Below, piece after piece: positions 8,974 to 19,505 of a DNA stretch of 64,000 nt. Source of the DNA: Aradus depressus. Taxonomy: Eukaryota > Arthropoda > Insecta > Hemiptera > Aradidae. The translations under genes were made by a program, and so were the position numbers. The notes under the pieces were generated by a model. That model was not told where the DNA came from, did no database searches, and saw only the letters and a list, made by a program, of their open reading frames with translations. The stretch spans positions 7,101,549-7,165,548 of the forward strand of contig OY759223.1 of assembly GCA_963662175.1 (NCBI GenBank). The letters run 5' to 3'. Within the stretch, counting starts at the first letter, position 1; each line of letters starts with the position of its first letter.

Positions 8974-10809
8974 ACTCTTCCCCGGCAGCGCTGACGACAG
9001 CCGGCCTATTTGTACCCCAGGCCTGACGTATGTCAGTCTGCTAGGCGGATGCCGGACTCTGGTGCTGCACCTGGTAGCTTGCGGCACCTCAGCCCGCTCC
9101 TCTCTGCAGGCTGCAGAAGCCACGTCTTCCTGAGCTGCTGGCAGCCCCAGAGATCCAGTCCTTGAAGTGCTCGACTCCATCAACATCTCAGGAGGTCTGC
9201 TCAGAGAGTCAGCCCTGCCTAGATCCGACTGGAGTTTGTCAGTGTGCCTCTTCCAAATGGCACCATCCACCTCCACTTCATAGTGTCTTTGGCCCAACTT
9301 CCTTTTTACAACTCCTCGTTTCCACTTGGCCGAGTCGTTGTATGACCGGACCAATACCGCGTCTCCTTCTTCGAATCCTCTTTCTTTCTTCACAGCTAGT
9401 CCCGCGGCCTCTTGCTTCTTACCGACTTTAGACCTCACACTCTCCCGCATGGTATCATGCCGAGTGCGAACCAGTCGCCCCATCAGCAACTCGCTCGGAG
9501 CCTGTCCTGTATTACTGTGAGGGGCAACGCGATAGCTCAGCAAAAATATACCTATTTTCTTCTGCAACGTTCCTCCCTGGTTCTTCATAGCCGGCAGGCT
9601 TCGTTTGAGAGTCTGCATAAATCGCTCCACTTGTCCGTTCGTCGCCGGATGATATGGAGCGGATTTGAGGTGCAAGATATTATTTCTCCTCATGAATTGT
9701 TCAAATTCGGCCCCTGCAAACTGGGGCCCATTGTCCGTGACCACTTGTTCAGGTATTCCGAACCTTGCAAAAAGAGACCTTAGTACAGTTACCGTGGAGT
9801 CGGAGGTTGTGGAACTCATCTTGAAAACTTCTGGCCACTTTGAGTAAGCATCTATTATCACTAAGAATGATGTTCCCATAAACGGCCCAGAATAATCGAT
9901 ATGTAGCCGCTGCCACGGACCCTGCGGCCACTCCCATGGATGAACTGTGACTTTATCCGGCTCTCTTTGATTCAGCTGGCACCCGTCGCATGTTTTCACC
10001 GTCCTTTCTATCTCCTTAGTGATTCCAGGCCACCATACATAAGAACGGGCGAGCTCTTTCATCTTCCTTTCACCCAGATGCCCACTGTGCAACTCTTCGA
10101 GTATTCTGGGTTGAAGGCTTCCAGGGACGATTACTCTCCGGCCCCAGAGTAATACTCCATCCTCTAACGAAACTTCATCTTTCTTTGTATGGAACTCACC
10201 AAGTTGGCTAGTTCTGTCATGAGCCGGCCACCCACGCTGAGTAAACTCCGCGACTTTTGATAGAACTTTGTCTCTTCGAGTTTCCCGCCTCACCTCCTTG
10301 TGACTCACCGCTGTCGCCTCTTCCATGAATTTTAATATCCCGTAGGCCTCCTCCTCTTCTGTGTCCCTCCTGTCTTCCCCTTCCATTGTGTTGATTTCGT
10401 TCCATTGTATAGGGAGCTTACGAATAAAGTCCCTTCCTAAGAGTGCTTTACTCTTGTGCGGGCAAACATAAAAATATCCACTATAAGATAGCCCCTTATA
10501 GACGAGATCTACCTTAAGTTTGCCTTCCGGTACTATAGTTTCCCCAGTGTAGGTCCTTAAAGTGACCGAGGTTGGCTTCAGTGGCAGCCTGTCTACCTTC
10601 ATCAGCTTCTTGGCCTCGCCTGCACTCATCACACTCAAAGCCGCCCCGGTGTCCACCTCTATATCGACACGCTTCCCGTTGATGGTAACTGGCAACAACA
10701 TAGGCTTGCTTTGTGATATCTTATTCAGCCGGCCACGGTTTACCTCTTGATAACACACCTCACTATCCGTGTGGTCACTGTCACTTGACTCCTCACTTAC
10801 CTCATTCAC
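8968..10809 (-). CDS. Gypsy Pol fragment: protease plus integrase
   Basis: This 613-residue open frame carries an aspartic protease (DTGA at residues 53-56; ALLGRDF near 122-128), a linker, then integrase. The integrase zinc-binding part has H241/H244 and C274/C277; the catalytic core has D305, D359 and E395 in the HIDYSGPF, VTDNGPQF and NGQVERF contexts. The protease end (about residue 140) is followed within about 20 residues by sequence normally found after RNase H, so RT and RNase H are absent. The first codon shown is GTG; the frame is open further upstream and overlaps the end of gag in the +1 frame, so Pol is probably made as a Gag-Pol fusion. The stop (TAG) is the second codon inside the 3' LTR. 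Confidence 0.9.
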   Translation of the reverse strand: MNEVSEESSDSDHTDSEVCYQEVNRGRLNKISQSKPMLLPVTINGKRVDIEVDTGAALSVMSAGEAKKLMKVDRLPLKPTSVTLRTYTGETIVPEGKLKVDLVYKGLSYSGYFYVCPHKSKALLGRDFIRKLPIQWNEINTMEGEDRRDTEEEEAYGILKFMEEATAVSHKEVRRETRRDKVLSKVAEFTQRGWPAHDRTSQLGEFHTKKDEVSLEDGVLLWGRRVIVPGSLQPRILEELHSGHLGERKMKELARSYVWWPGITKEIERTVKTCDGCQLNQREPDKVTVHPWEWPQGPWQRLHIDYSGPFMGTSFLVIIDAYSKWPEVFKMSSTTSDSTVTVLRSLFARFGIPEQVVTDNGPQFAGAEFEQFMRRNNILHLKSAPYHPATNGQVERFMQTLKRSLPAMKNQGGTLQKKIGIFLLSYRVAPHSNTGQAPSELLMGRLVRTRHDTMRESVRSKVGKKQEAAGLAVKKERGFEEGDAVLVRSYNDSAKWKRGVVKRKLGQRHYEVEVDGAIWKRHTDKLQSDLGRADSLSRPPEMLMESSTSRTGSLGLPAAQEDVASAACREERAEVPQATRCSTRVRHPPSRLTYVRPGVQIGRLSSALPGKSC

Positions 10810-10822
10810 TCTAATTTTGGCT

Positions 10823-11545
10823 CTACAAACTTTGCGAAGATGTCCCTTTACTGCATTTACTATATTTATATTGACAATCCATCTTGATATGTCGCTTTTT
10901 TCCGCAACAATAACAAACTAAATTAGCTTTGTTGTCCTTATATCCGCTACCTTTCTTATCTAGAGTACCTTTGCGTAATGCATGTAGTCCACTCACCTCA
11001 TTGTTCTTCAACACCGAAGCTTCCTCCAGGGCGGACTCTAAGGACGTGGTTATGTCCAGAGCTTTCTGCAAGGTTAAATCGGGTTCGGTCAACAGCCTGG
11101 ACTGAATGTGCACCGAATTTAACCCTATTACCAGAAGGTCCCTCAGTGTCACATCCAAATAGTCCCCATAGTTGCAGTAACGTGCTTTACTTTTGAGTCT
11201 GTAATAAAAGGTATTAACGGACTCCCCTACATCTTGCTTACACTGATGCAGTCTGAAACGCTCCGCAATTTCCACAGTTTTAGGACGAAACTGATTTATT
11301 AATAGCCTCACCAACGTGCTGTAGTCCATACTGGCAGGTTTGACAGGCTCACATGCTGCCCGCAGCCACGAATAAGTTTCTTTCCCAATGCTTCCCAGCA
11401 GAATTGGAACCATTTTTTCTTTCCGAACATCGTTCCCAACAAAAATATTTTCTACGATTTCTAAATACTCCTCAATATCGTCAGTATTTTTGTTAAATGT
11501 TTCCAATTTCCCGGCAAACATTTTAAACTTTTCCTCGTTCGCCAA
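10823..11545 (-). CDS. Gypsy Gag
   Basis: The open frame begins near the LTR edge with TTG at 11545. The first ATG is at 11521 (MFAGKL), 26 bases inside the 5' LTR, and is the likelier start. The first 200 residues are a Gag capsid-type region (YLEIVENIFVG, FYYRLKSKARYC). Near residue 210 is a zinc knuckle, C-x2-C-x4-H-x4-C (CYCC....H....C). A second knuckle is split: its first half ends this frame and its last half (GHLRKVC) is read in the +1 frame that leads into Pol. Gag would package the element RNA. Confidence 0.88.
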   Translation of the reverse strand: MANEEKFKMFAGKLETFNKNTDDIEEYLEIVENIFVGNDVRKEKMVPILLGSIGKETYSWLRAACEPVKPASMDYSTLVRLLINQFRPKTVEIAERFRLHQCKQDVGESVNTFYYRLKSKARYCNYGDYLDVTLRDLLVIGLNSVHIQSRLLTEPDLTLQKALDITTSLESALEEASVLKNNEVSGLHALRKGTLDKKGSGYKDNKANLVCYCCGKKRHIKMDCQYKYSKCSKGTSSQSL

Positions 11546-11546
11546 T

Positions 11547-11696
11547 TGTTAAGAAATTAGTACGACAAAATTGCACAACATATTTTCACTTTATTTTACA
11601 TTTCTAAACTGAGACTGATTTTATAACACATGTATAATATACGAGACCAACATAATAATAATAACAGATGTTTTAATAAACATCAATGTCCTAACA
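11547..11696 (-). repeat. 5' LTR of the Gypsy element
   Basis: A 150-bp copy of the other LTR with 2 differences. Transcription would start here on the minus strand. The 25 bases between the LTR and the gag ATG (TTGGCGAACGAGG...) hold the presumed primer-binding site, whose tRNA I cannot identify. Confidence 0.93.
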
Positions 11697-11701
11697 GCTA
11701 C
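11697..11701. repeat. Gypsy target-site duplication, right copy (GCTAC)
   Basis: Partner of 8819-8823. The interrupted LINE frame continues directly after it. Confidence 0.9.
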
Positions 11702-11765
11702 CTTTAGCATTGGCTTGTTCAACACATCCCCTGACTACCGTCATTATTATTATTATTTTTTTTTT
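11702..11765 (+). pseudogene. Jockey-type LINE fragment, 3' part
   Basis: Continuation of the frame cut at 8823, followed by an (ATT)n stretch and a poly-T run. It encodes about 14 residues (PLALACSTHPLTTV) that match the expected end of the ORF. Confidence 0.7.
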
Positions 11766-11931
11766 TATTGTGAATAGCGCTTTTTGCGCTGAACCAAATA
11801 AAAAGTGTTTTTTTTTAGTTTTTGTTTTTTAACCAAGTGTTCTGGCATTGTTTTGTAAGTTTAAGTTGCCGTAATTGGCACAAATTAACTGAAAATAAGA
11901 TTAAAATTCTCTGGAATCTATTTTTTGTTAG

Positions 11932-12102
11932 TTATTGTGACTCTTGACCGGGCTTTAACTACGAGGTTATACACCCTACTACCAAAGCGCTTTTTCGTCA
12001 CTCTGGTGAACATGAGTCCTAAATTTTGCCATACTCAGTTTGTTTTATCTAGAGTAGGGGGTCTTTAACGAGTACCTGACATGCTGGGGACTATTGCATT
12101 AC
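11932..12102 (-). repeat. SINE fragment, minus orientation
   Basis: Tail and body segments of the tRNA-derived SINE (accgggctttaactacgagg, tctttaacgagtacctgac); the tRNA-like head is missing. Confidence 0.65.
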
Positions 12103-12695
12103 TAGTGTATAATATATATATATATATTAAACTATTAAACATTCATTATCTGTGAGACTGAGACCTGAAAAATGGAAATAAGAGATGACGAGACATGAGA
12201 GACAAGTGGGACAGATAACTAACTAGCTGAACAGTGTTGCCAAAAAGTTTGTCAGAAAAAATCCCTACACTATATTCTATGTTTTTAGAAAAGACTTCAG
12301 GGCTTCAGGTATTTCCCTGCTTCTTAATTTTCTTAGCCTAGAAATAATTTTTCTTTTTACATAATTAAAAATTCCTTGAATTTTTCCTTACTTTTTAAAA
12401 AATTCCCTGATTATTCCCAGCTTTCCTAGTCGCTGGAAATCCTGCTGATAAGAAAAATTATCGGTAATCAACCGACAATGTATTTCCACAGTGTAAATTA
12501 ATCAAATAAGTTTTCGCTCTCCCTCTGAAACCATTAGACCGATTTGGTTGAAAATCAACAGGTGTACTTTTACTCACGAGACTTCTAAATCCACATATAA
12601 AATTTAGTTTTGAAATGTTATTAAATTGACTTCAGGTTTTTGGGAACAACCCTCTTCTCTGGTCCTCATCGGAAGGAGGAAGAGAGGACTAAAGG
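12103..12695. other. Intronic stretch with a weak B-family piece
   Basis: AT-rich. A faint B-family block (ttttcgctctccctctgaaacc near 12512) is the only recognisable feature. The rest shows nothing I can name. Confidence 0.4.
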
Positions 12696-12699
12696 AGAG

Positions 12700-13345
12700 G
12701 ACCATTTCAGGCTACTATTCCCGGAAGGAGTGAGGGAAGATCTATTTCAGGCTACTATTCCCTCACCGGAAGGAGTGAGGGAAGATCTATTTCAGTGTAC
12801 TATGCCCTCACCGGAAGGAGGAAGGGAGGATCCATTTCAGGCTAGTATTCCCGGAAGGAGGAAGAGAGGATCCAATTCAGGCTACAATTCCCTCACCGGA
12901 AGGAGTGAGGGAAGATCTATTTCAGTGTACTATGCTCTCACCGGAAGGAGAAAGGGAGGATCCATTTCAGGCTACAATTCCCTCACCGGAAGGAGAAAGG
13001 GAGGATCCATTTCAGGCTACAATTCCCTCACCGGAAGAAGGAAGGGAAGATCTATTTCAGGCTACTAAACCCTCACCGGAAGGAGGAAGGGAGGATCTAT
13101 TTCAGGCTACTAAACCCTCACCGGAAGGAGGAAGGGGGGATCTATTTCAGGCTACTAAACCCTCACCGGAAGCAGGGAAGGAAAATCCATTTCAGGCTAC
13201 TATGCCCTCACCGGAAGGAGGAAGAGAGAATCCATTTCAGGCTACTATTCCCTCACCGGAATGAGCGAGGGAAGATCTATTTCAGACTACTATACCCTCA
13301 CCGGAAGGAGCGAGGGAAGATCTATTTCAGACTACTAGATATGCC
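12700..13345. repeat. 45-bp minisatellite, about 14 units
   Basis: The unit is ccctcaccggaaggagg followed by aagggaggatctatttcaggctacta, 45 bp long, with some units shortened to about 40. Because 45 is a multiple of three, long stretches stay open on the plus strand and read as 15-residue repeats (SPEGGREDLFQAT). The shortened units shift the frame, there is no start context, and the array lies in an intron of the opposite-strand gene. I treat it as non-coding tandem DNA. Confidence 0.85.
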
Positions 13346-13454
13346 CTCTCAGGTAATAAGGAGATATATAAGTCCATCACAGACTAGTGCCCCCTCCCTA
13401 AATAATAAACATAAAATAATAAAAAAATATTCGGTATATTACGGGGATAATTTA

Positions 13455-13585
13455 CAGAATGGGTTAGCGCTAGAGAAAGTTGAGAAAACAGAGTTAGCGC
13501 TAGAGAGAGAGTTGAGAAAACAGAGCGCTAGAGAGAGTTGAGAAAACAGACTTAGCGCTAGAGAGAGTTGAGAAAACAGAGTTCC
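13455..13585. repeat. Short tandem repeat, about 32-38 bp, 4 units
   Basis: The unit agcgctagagagagttgag followed by aaaacagagtt is repeated four times with small length changes, directly beside the 45-bp array. Confidence 0.8.
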
Positions 13586-13589
13586 TAGT

Positions 13590-14120
13590 GGCTGTGCTGT
13601 GGAAGAGCTAGCCACTTATATACACCCCCAAGGCGGGCGACTGATAAAGATTTACAGTCGCTACCCTCTCACACCTCCTGATACCACTACAACCCTTATT
13701 CAATAGATTCAAACAAGAGCTCTTAAACAATAACCAGGACAGAAACAAAAGTCTCTTTACATAGACAATACCAGAGAGGGTATAGTAATAACTGACTACA
13801 GTATAGACACTGAACTACATTCCTTCAATTGTTCCACTTTATACAATATATCTACCTTTAGTATAACAGCAAACCTTCCTTCGTACATACATTACAATAT
13901 CTGTTAATAATCTTTCCCTACAGAAAGATATATTTTCAATAATTCCCCTTTATTTACTGGGAGCAAACAGATGATAGGATTTAAATTTTACATTTTATAA
14001 TCAGATTAAAGAGGATTATCGACCTAAAAAAAATTGGATTAGTTAAATATACAAAGTTAAATGTAAACGTTATTTACGTTTGCTCGCCTACTGAGCTAAT
14101 AAAAAACAATTTTTTATAAT
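13590..14120. other. Intronic stretch, no feature recognised
   Basis: AT-rich, no ORF or repeat membership seen. Confidence 0.4.
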
Positions 14121-14122
14121 TG

Positions 14123-14330
14123 AGCACACCGTCCTTCAGATGTGTTGTTAAGCGATGCTCCTGAGCCTGTACGTCAGGTACTCGGTAAAGATCCAAACCC
14201 TACATGAATAAAGAGACAAAATTTAGGACTCTCATAGTAGAGTCGGACTCATGTCCACCAGAGCGCGAATAAGCGCTCAGGTAGGCAATATGACCTCCTA
14301 GTTAAAGCCCTGAAATGAGGCACAATCACT
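14123..14330 (+). repeat. SINE fragment, plus orientation
   Basis: Body and tail side of the SINE without the tRNA-like head: gttaagcgatgctcctgagcc, actcatgtccaccagagcg, tgacctcctagttaaagccc. Divergent, so probably old. Confidence 0.65.
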
Positions 14331-15070
14331 GTACACAGACGAACACAATTCATAAAACATCTGAATCAATTTTTTTTTAATTTTATTACCACTATATTTC
14401 GAAAACTGAAATCCAATTATATATCCTTGTAGGGCTTTCAAAGGACTACAAATGAATTTCTTACTATTCATAGCTAGCAATTTCATTTTTCGATATATAA
14501 ACATTACTACCTTTAAAAACAGAAAAATATTAATCTTCTTTAGATTGACAAGATGAATACTAAAAAACTATACGAGATTTATATTAATAAAAAATTATTG
14601 ATTCAGAAAGTAGATTTCCTAGTCACTTACAATGTTTTATAGTTTGAAAGATATTTCGAGAGAAAGTAAGCAAAGTGAAAGCTCACTCGAACAAAAACAT
14701 TTATAGTTTTTCTACTATAGTTAACTATTTAGGAAAAATAGTTTAAAAGTATTAAATTTATTTTTGTATATTCATAAATAATACCATATCACCGACAAAA
14801 CAAGAACACATTTGATCTGTTAGGTTCTGTGATATATGCCTCGGCTATATTCACATCAAAATTTGGTTTTAACAAAATTATTGGAGCGAGAGAGAGAAAG
14901 AGGAATATAATTTTGAAAAATGCTGTCTCTGTGACCTGAATTATAAAACGCAATAACCTCCCCATGATGTTACAAACAGCAATTCTCTGAACCGTATGTA
15001 ACCTTTCTAACCTTTTTTTTTAGGATTGGTTTTTCCACTCTTTTAAACTTCCATCATGAAAAATAAAGAG
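14331..15070. other. Intronic stretch, no feature recognised
   Basis: Very AT-rich with several poly-A and poly-T runs. No gene or repeat identified. Confidence 0.4.
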
Positions 15071-15074
15071 CTTA

Positions 15075-15077
<3 letters not shown>

Positions 15078-15122
<45 letters not shown>

Positions 15123-15145
15123 CACGCACACACACACACACACAA
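15078..15145. repeat. (CA)n microsatellite
   Basis: About 33 CA units, interrupted by two CG dinucleotides. Confidence 0.97.
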
Positions 15146-15354
15146 TTATGAACCCTTTTTTTCCACTTGTACAACATCAGTATTTGTACAATATTGCAGT
15201 GTGAATTTAATGGAAGATGAAAATTCTTGTTCATCTCTCTCGTCACGTATATTGGAGCCTATATGGCCCGTATGAAGTGAGGATACTTATTGGAAATCCA
15301 GGTGGGGCCATGTCAAATGGAATGCAGCCATGTGCCATTTTTGGATTAAATCAC

Positions 15355-15835
15355 TTTTTATTTCCCCAGATATACGAAGTATAGGGAAAGTTATGTCATC
15401 GGTCAAAAATTTCGATGCGGAGTTTTCAACAGAATTTCAAAAAATGTCCTCTAATTCCAAAAATGAAAAAAAAAAAAATGCTGTTCTGTCTGTGTTTCTT
15501 TGTAATCACGATAACTCCCAATAGAATGAATATATCGACACGAAATGTTATACATGTAACCAGAACCTCTGAGAACGACTGTTGATTTTCAGCCGAATCG
15601 GCCAATGGAAAGTGGGAATTAGGGGGGAGACATAGTACAAAAACTCTTAATAACTGCCTTTGTAATGAATGTATCGACATGAAATTTTATATAAGTAACC
15701 GAAACCCTCATAGGACGCCACCTACTGAGTTTTAGCCAAATCGGCCAATGGAAAGTGGGGATTAGGGGGAAGACATAGTACAAAAACTGCCGTTGTAATG
15801 AATGTATCGACATGGAATTTTACATTTGATTTCAA
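15355..15835 (-). repeat. B-family copy, minus orientation
   Basis: Opens with the family terminus (ccccagatatacgaagtatagg, then gtcaaaaatttcgatgcgg) and holds three internal monomers, each with the inverse of cgatacattcattacatcgg (atgaatatatcgac, atgaatgtatcgac). Non-coding. Confidence 0.7.
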
Positions 15836-16370
15836 CGCACCATAAGGATGGCACCCACTAATTTCCCACGACACGGGATCTATTCCAAGCTTTGTTTCTT
15901 TCATATCTTCTGAAACTTTATCGGTAATTAGCATTATCATAAAGCTCACCCTGGAGGTCCTTTAGATTCCAATGGATCATGATTCTGCGATAGTGCTTAA
16001 CTGAAGCACCAACTTTGAGGGTGGAGAGAAACATTGTCAATTAGCAGAATAACCGAGTCCAACTTTCTGTGTCTATTACAGGTAGCAGGTTCTCTCAACC
16101 GTAACATGGCCTTCGTAGACCAACTGTGAGATCAGACCAGACACAAACTGGGGTCAGGTGTGTTCTATGACTGTTAGAATCTTACAGTTGACATAATGGT
16201 TTGTATCAAGATGTACTAGAAATCATCGTTAATTTCGAGGTGGATTAGAACGATGAAGAGATGGCCGTTGGGAGGGGAGTAACGGTTCCCCCACCTCTCC
16301 TCTCTTTCTACCTAACATGTTCCGATATGAAAACTGACATTATTGCAGAGATATTGTGAAATAATTCAAA

Positions 16371-16545
16371 TGAACTTGAAAGAAATAAAACTTGTTTATT
16401 TATGATATTGTCTAATTTCACCAACTATATATACTATATGCTTTTGGCTGAGGATGGTAGAAATACCGAAAGTACTCCCATGTAAATATAGTTGGTGAAA
16501 TTAGACAATATCATAAATAAACAAGTTTTATTTCTTTCAAGTTCA
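16371..16545. repeat. Perfect 60-bp inverted repeat with 55-bp loop
   Basis: Positions 16371-16430 and 16486-16545 are exact inverses. The arm starts tgaacttgaaagaaataaaa. The RNA of either strand could form a long hairpin. The flanking phrase gttccgatat occurs on both sides, outside the left arm and just after the right arm. Confidence 0.9.
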
Positions 16546-16599
16546 TGTTCCGATATATTGCTGGAATCTATATTCAATCAACTATTATTTATTTTCATT

Positions 16600-17245
16600 T
16601 TCCCAGCTGTGATTACATATATGAAAAAAAGTTTCGTCGGTGAATCACTTTCGCTCTCTCTCCAAAACCAGTCTTCCGTTTGCGCTAATATTAAATATAT
16701 GACTTACATAGGGGCTCCTAAATTCTCATAGTAAATTTTGTTTCGATAAGGACATTATATCGGTAGTTATTAGGGTTTTTGAATTGATCCTCTTCCCTTC
16801 AGCCGAAATTTGACAGGTAATGTGCTCATTTAGTTTTGACTTTAAATACGAAATTTCATATCGATACATTGATTACATCGGTAGTTATTGGGGTTGTTGA
16901 GTTGAGCCCCTCTGATCCCCCCTCCTATTCTGCCGAATCCGCTGAAAATTGATATTGTCCTTATGAAGATTTGAATTCACATATGAAATTCAGTGTCGAT
17001 ACATTTATTACAACAGCAGTTATTAGACTTTTTCAGTTAAACCCCTCCCCTAATCCCTCCTCTCCTTTAATCGATTTAGCTGTAAGTCGATAGGTGTTGT
17101 CCTATGGGATTTTGTTCACACATATAAAATTTCAAGTCGATATCTTCATTCTATCGGCAGTTATTTTATCTTAAGCCTCCCCCTTAATCCCCCCTGCCCG
17201 ATTAACTTCCCCTATACTTATGTGTAGCTGGAGATGTATAATGTA
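16600..17245 (+). repeat. B-family copy with several monomers
   Basis: From cggtgaatcactttcgctctc through four internal blocks (cgatacattgattacatcgg, cgatacatttattacaacag and relatives) to gattaacttcccctatac. One of the more complete copies. Confidence 0.65.
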
Positions 17246-17274
17246 GACGTGTCTTCTCCGCTAACGACACATAC

Positions 17275-17672
17275 TACATATCGCTCATTAAATACAACAA
17301 CGTCATAACTCAAAAAACTTAGTTTCTTCAAAATCCCAAGTTTTGAATTACTCTCATTCAGGTACCAAATATTTAAGTCTTACATTCAAAGCAATACAGT
17401 TTTAACACACAATATGACTCCCTTGCAAGGAATTTGTACACAGAAGAGTACCAGGGTAAACTCACAAATAATACTCTATTGCCGTAAACTGAAACTACAA
17501 AACCCACTAGCACAAGAACGACACTATTGCTCTCTGCAGGCGAGTTTCTTGAGTTACAAATATGACGTTCTACCAGTTAAAAGTTCATACAAGTGCAGTC
17601 CACCTGTATAAATAACTCAAAATTGACGTTTTTTGAGATATGAATTGTTGTATTTAATGAGCGATATGTAAT
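17275..17672. mobile_element. Inverted-repeat element, about 0.4 kb
   Basis: The left end tacatatcgctcattaaata at 17276 is the inverse of the right end near 17650-17668 (tatttaatgagcgatatgta). The arms match for about 40 bp. The interior has a 65-residue open frame (17414-17611) without motifs. Probably a MITE; target duplication not clear. Confidence 0.6.
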
Positions 17673-17936
17673 TATAACGACATACTTAATCTCTGTAAAA
17701 CGATACATCTATATTATATATACATCTATATATACTGGTTCTATTTCATACAAGGTTCCAAAACATCATAAATTGTATATATCAGACATCATATTACAGA
17801 TCATAACACATAGACGCACATGGACATACATCAAAACTCTCAGTCGTCTATATACAAACATTTAACATTGAATGATATTTGCTGATATTAAATTCAAGTA
17901 GAAATATTTATCTAAGAGGTGTGTGTATGTGAGCTT

Positions 17937-18232
17937 ATAGTTATTATGACTCATGCCCGGGCTTTAACTACAAGGTCATATAGCCAACTACCAGACCACT
18001 CCTTCGTCACTCTGGTAACATGGGCTACTGTGAGAGTCCTAAATTTTGACTGGGTAGGGGGTCTTAACGAGTACCTGACACCGTACAGGCTCGGGACTAT
18101 CGCTTAATGACCCATAGGAAGGACGACGTGCTCAAGGTTTCTCCAACCTAAGTAAAAAATTAAGGGCCTCGGCGGGGTTTTGAACCCGTGACCTCGGAAG
18201 GCAGGCATTCTACTTCTGAGCTACCGGCGCTC
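17937..18232 (-). repeat. SINE copy, minus orientation, divergent
   Basis: Tail-side gactcatgcccgggctttaac, body and tRNA-like head (inverse of gagcgccggtagctcagaag) are all present, with many substitutions. Confidence 0.75.
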
Positions 18233-18296
18233 ACATTTGAGCTTACGTACTTATTTCGACACTCCAAAACGAGCCACAGGTTAATTAAAGAGTTGA

Positions 18297-18498
18297 GGTT
18301 AGGTTTTATGACTCATGCCCGGCCTCTAACTACGAGGTCATATCGCCTACTACCAGAGCGCTCTTCCGTCACTCTGGTGGAGATGAGCCCGACTCTACTG
18401 TGGAAGTCCTAAATTTTTATTCACCTAGGGCAGGGGTCTTTAACGAGTACCTGACATCGTACAGGCTCGGGACCATCGCTTAACGCTACCGGCGCCCT
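18297..18498 (-). repeat. SINE copy with internal deletion and 8-bp TSD
   Basis: Starts with the telomere-like tail ggttaggtttt and ends ctaccggcgccc. About 140 bp between the body and the tRNA-like head are missing (junction near 18484). Flanked by agagttga at 18289-18296 and 18503-18510, so the deleted form may itself have been inserted. Confidence 0.8.
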
Positions 18499-18544
18499 TT
18501 ATAGAGTTGATATAGTCTATCAAAGAAATAAAAGTTATAAAGTC

Positions 18545-18745
18545 GTAAATTAATAACCGGCCCGAACTAATTAATTAATTTTTCGCTCTCCCTCCGAAAC
18601 CAATCGACAATTTGAACAAATAAAACCAATCAATAGTTGACTTACAAAGGGGCTTCTGAGTCCTCATATTAAATTTTGTGTCGATATGTTCATTACAACT
18701 GCAGTTATTTTCGTTTTTCAGTTGAGCCATAGTACACTTGACTCA
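18545..18745 (+). repeat. B-family fragment
   Basis: Contains tttcgctctccctccgaaacc and the tcgatatgttcattacaactg block. Confidence 0.6.
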
Positions 18746-19220
18746 TTTTGGCCATTTTACTGTGACCATAGAAGTGATTTCCAAGTTATGTTCCAACTGG
18801 GCTCAAGAAATAGTAGAGTAACAGTTTGTCCAGTGGAGTGAGAGACTTATAGGAAGACGAGAACTATCCCATAGGAGCAAGCCTTAGGAATCAGAGGTTT
18901 GCTGAGTTAGGAGGTAATAAAAAAGTAGGGACTTAAATGAAAGAAGAGAGGAGCATGGCGAATCTGGAGAGGGAGAGAGTTCCAGAGGGAGTTAGCCTGG
19001 ATAAGGAAGGAGTTGTGGTAGGTTGTTGTCCTGTGGGAAGGGAGGTAAAGATCAGGGGAGGGGTTCTTGCGACTTTTTGTTGGATATGGGTATTAGATTT
19101 GAGCATTTGGAAGATGTCGGAGAACTTTTGGGAAAATATACTTGTATTTTAATATTAATTTTTCTAAATAGTAATAATTATTATTATTGATTAATTAGTA
19201 ACAATATAATATGTTCTTAC

Positions 19221-19505
19221 CTGGTTGAGGATTGCCTGAGTATGATGAGAGCGACAGTCAGAGTAGTCAGGCAGATGCCAGTGACCTACCCCTGGCTGAA
19301 TGAGGGAACATAGTCTGGATGCGGTGCCTGTATAGCCGGGAGGACAGGGGGCAGGGCCCTGGAGCCCAGGGGCTGAGGGGGCCCATCCTCCTGAGCCCGG
19401 GCACTCCACAGGCCGGGTCCCATCTGGGGATACCTCCAGGCGGGCAGTTGCTGAGCCTGTCCAGGCCCCTCCGGCTGCTGCAGAACATGTGTATGTGGCA
19501 CCTTT
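19221..19505 (-). CDS. Adhesion GPCR, exon g: end of Ig domain 2 and HormR module
   Basis: This exon encodes 95 residues, phase 0 at both ends; minus-strand borders are gtttcag|AAAGG and AACCAG|gtaaga. Residues 1-10 (KGATYTCSA) give the second cysteine of Ig domain 2. Residues 35-84 carry cysteines at 35, 54, 66 and 84 with CPPGYTGTASRLC, W78 and PDYSDC, the pattern of the hormone-receptor (HormR/HRM) domain found just outside GAIN in many adhesion GPCRs. GC-rich against AT-rich flanks, as expected of an exon. The junction to exon f is the only one whose phase does not fit directly. Confidence 0.87.

Larger units (their letters stand above)
8824..11696 (-). mobile_element. Compact Ty3/Gypsy element lacking RT and RNase H
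   Basis: A 2,873-bp element on the minus strand has 150-bp LTRs at each end (TGTTA...TAACA), differing at 2 positions, and a perfect 5-bp duplication GCTAC. Between the LTRs are a Gag frame and a Pol frame with protease and integrase. The whole reverse transcriptase and RNase H region, normally several hundred codons between protease and integrase, is missing with the frame kept open. A purine-rich tract (about 8974-8983, minus strand GGGGAAGAG) precedes the 3' LTR. Near-identical LTRs suggest recent insertion. Transposition would need RT supplied by another element. Confidence 0.93.

Noticed and set aside
9162..10750. Several plus-strand ORFs of 60-123 residues
   Set aside because: All are antisense shadows of the Gypsy Pol frame.
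12640..13264. Repetitive protein gene
   Set aside because: Frames change between units and no start or splice context is present; read as a minisatellite.
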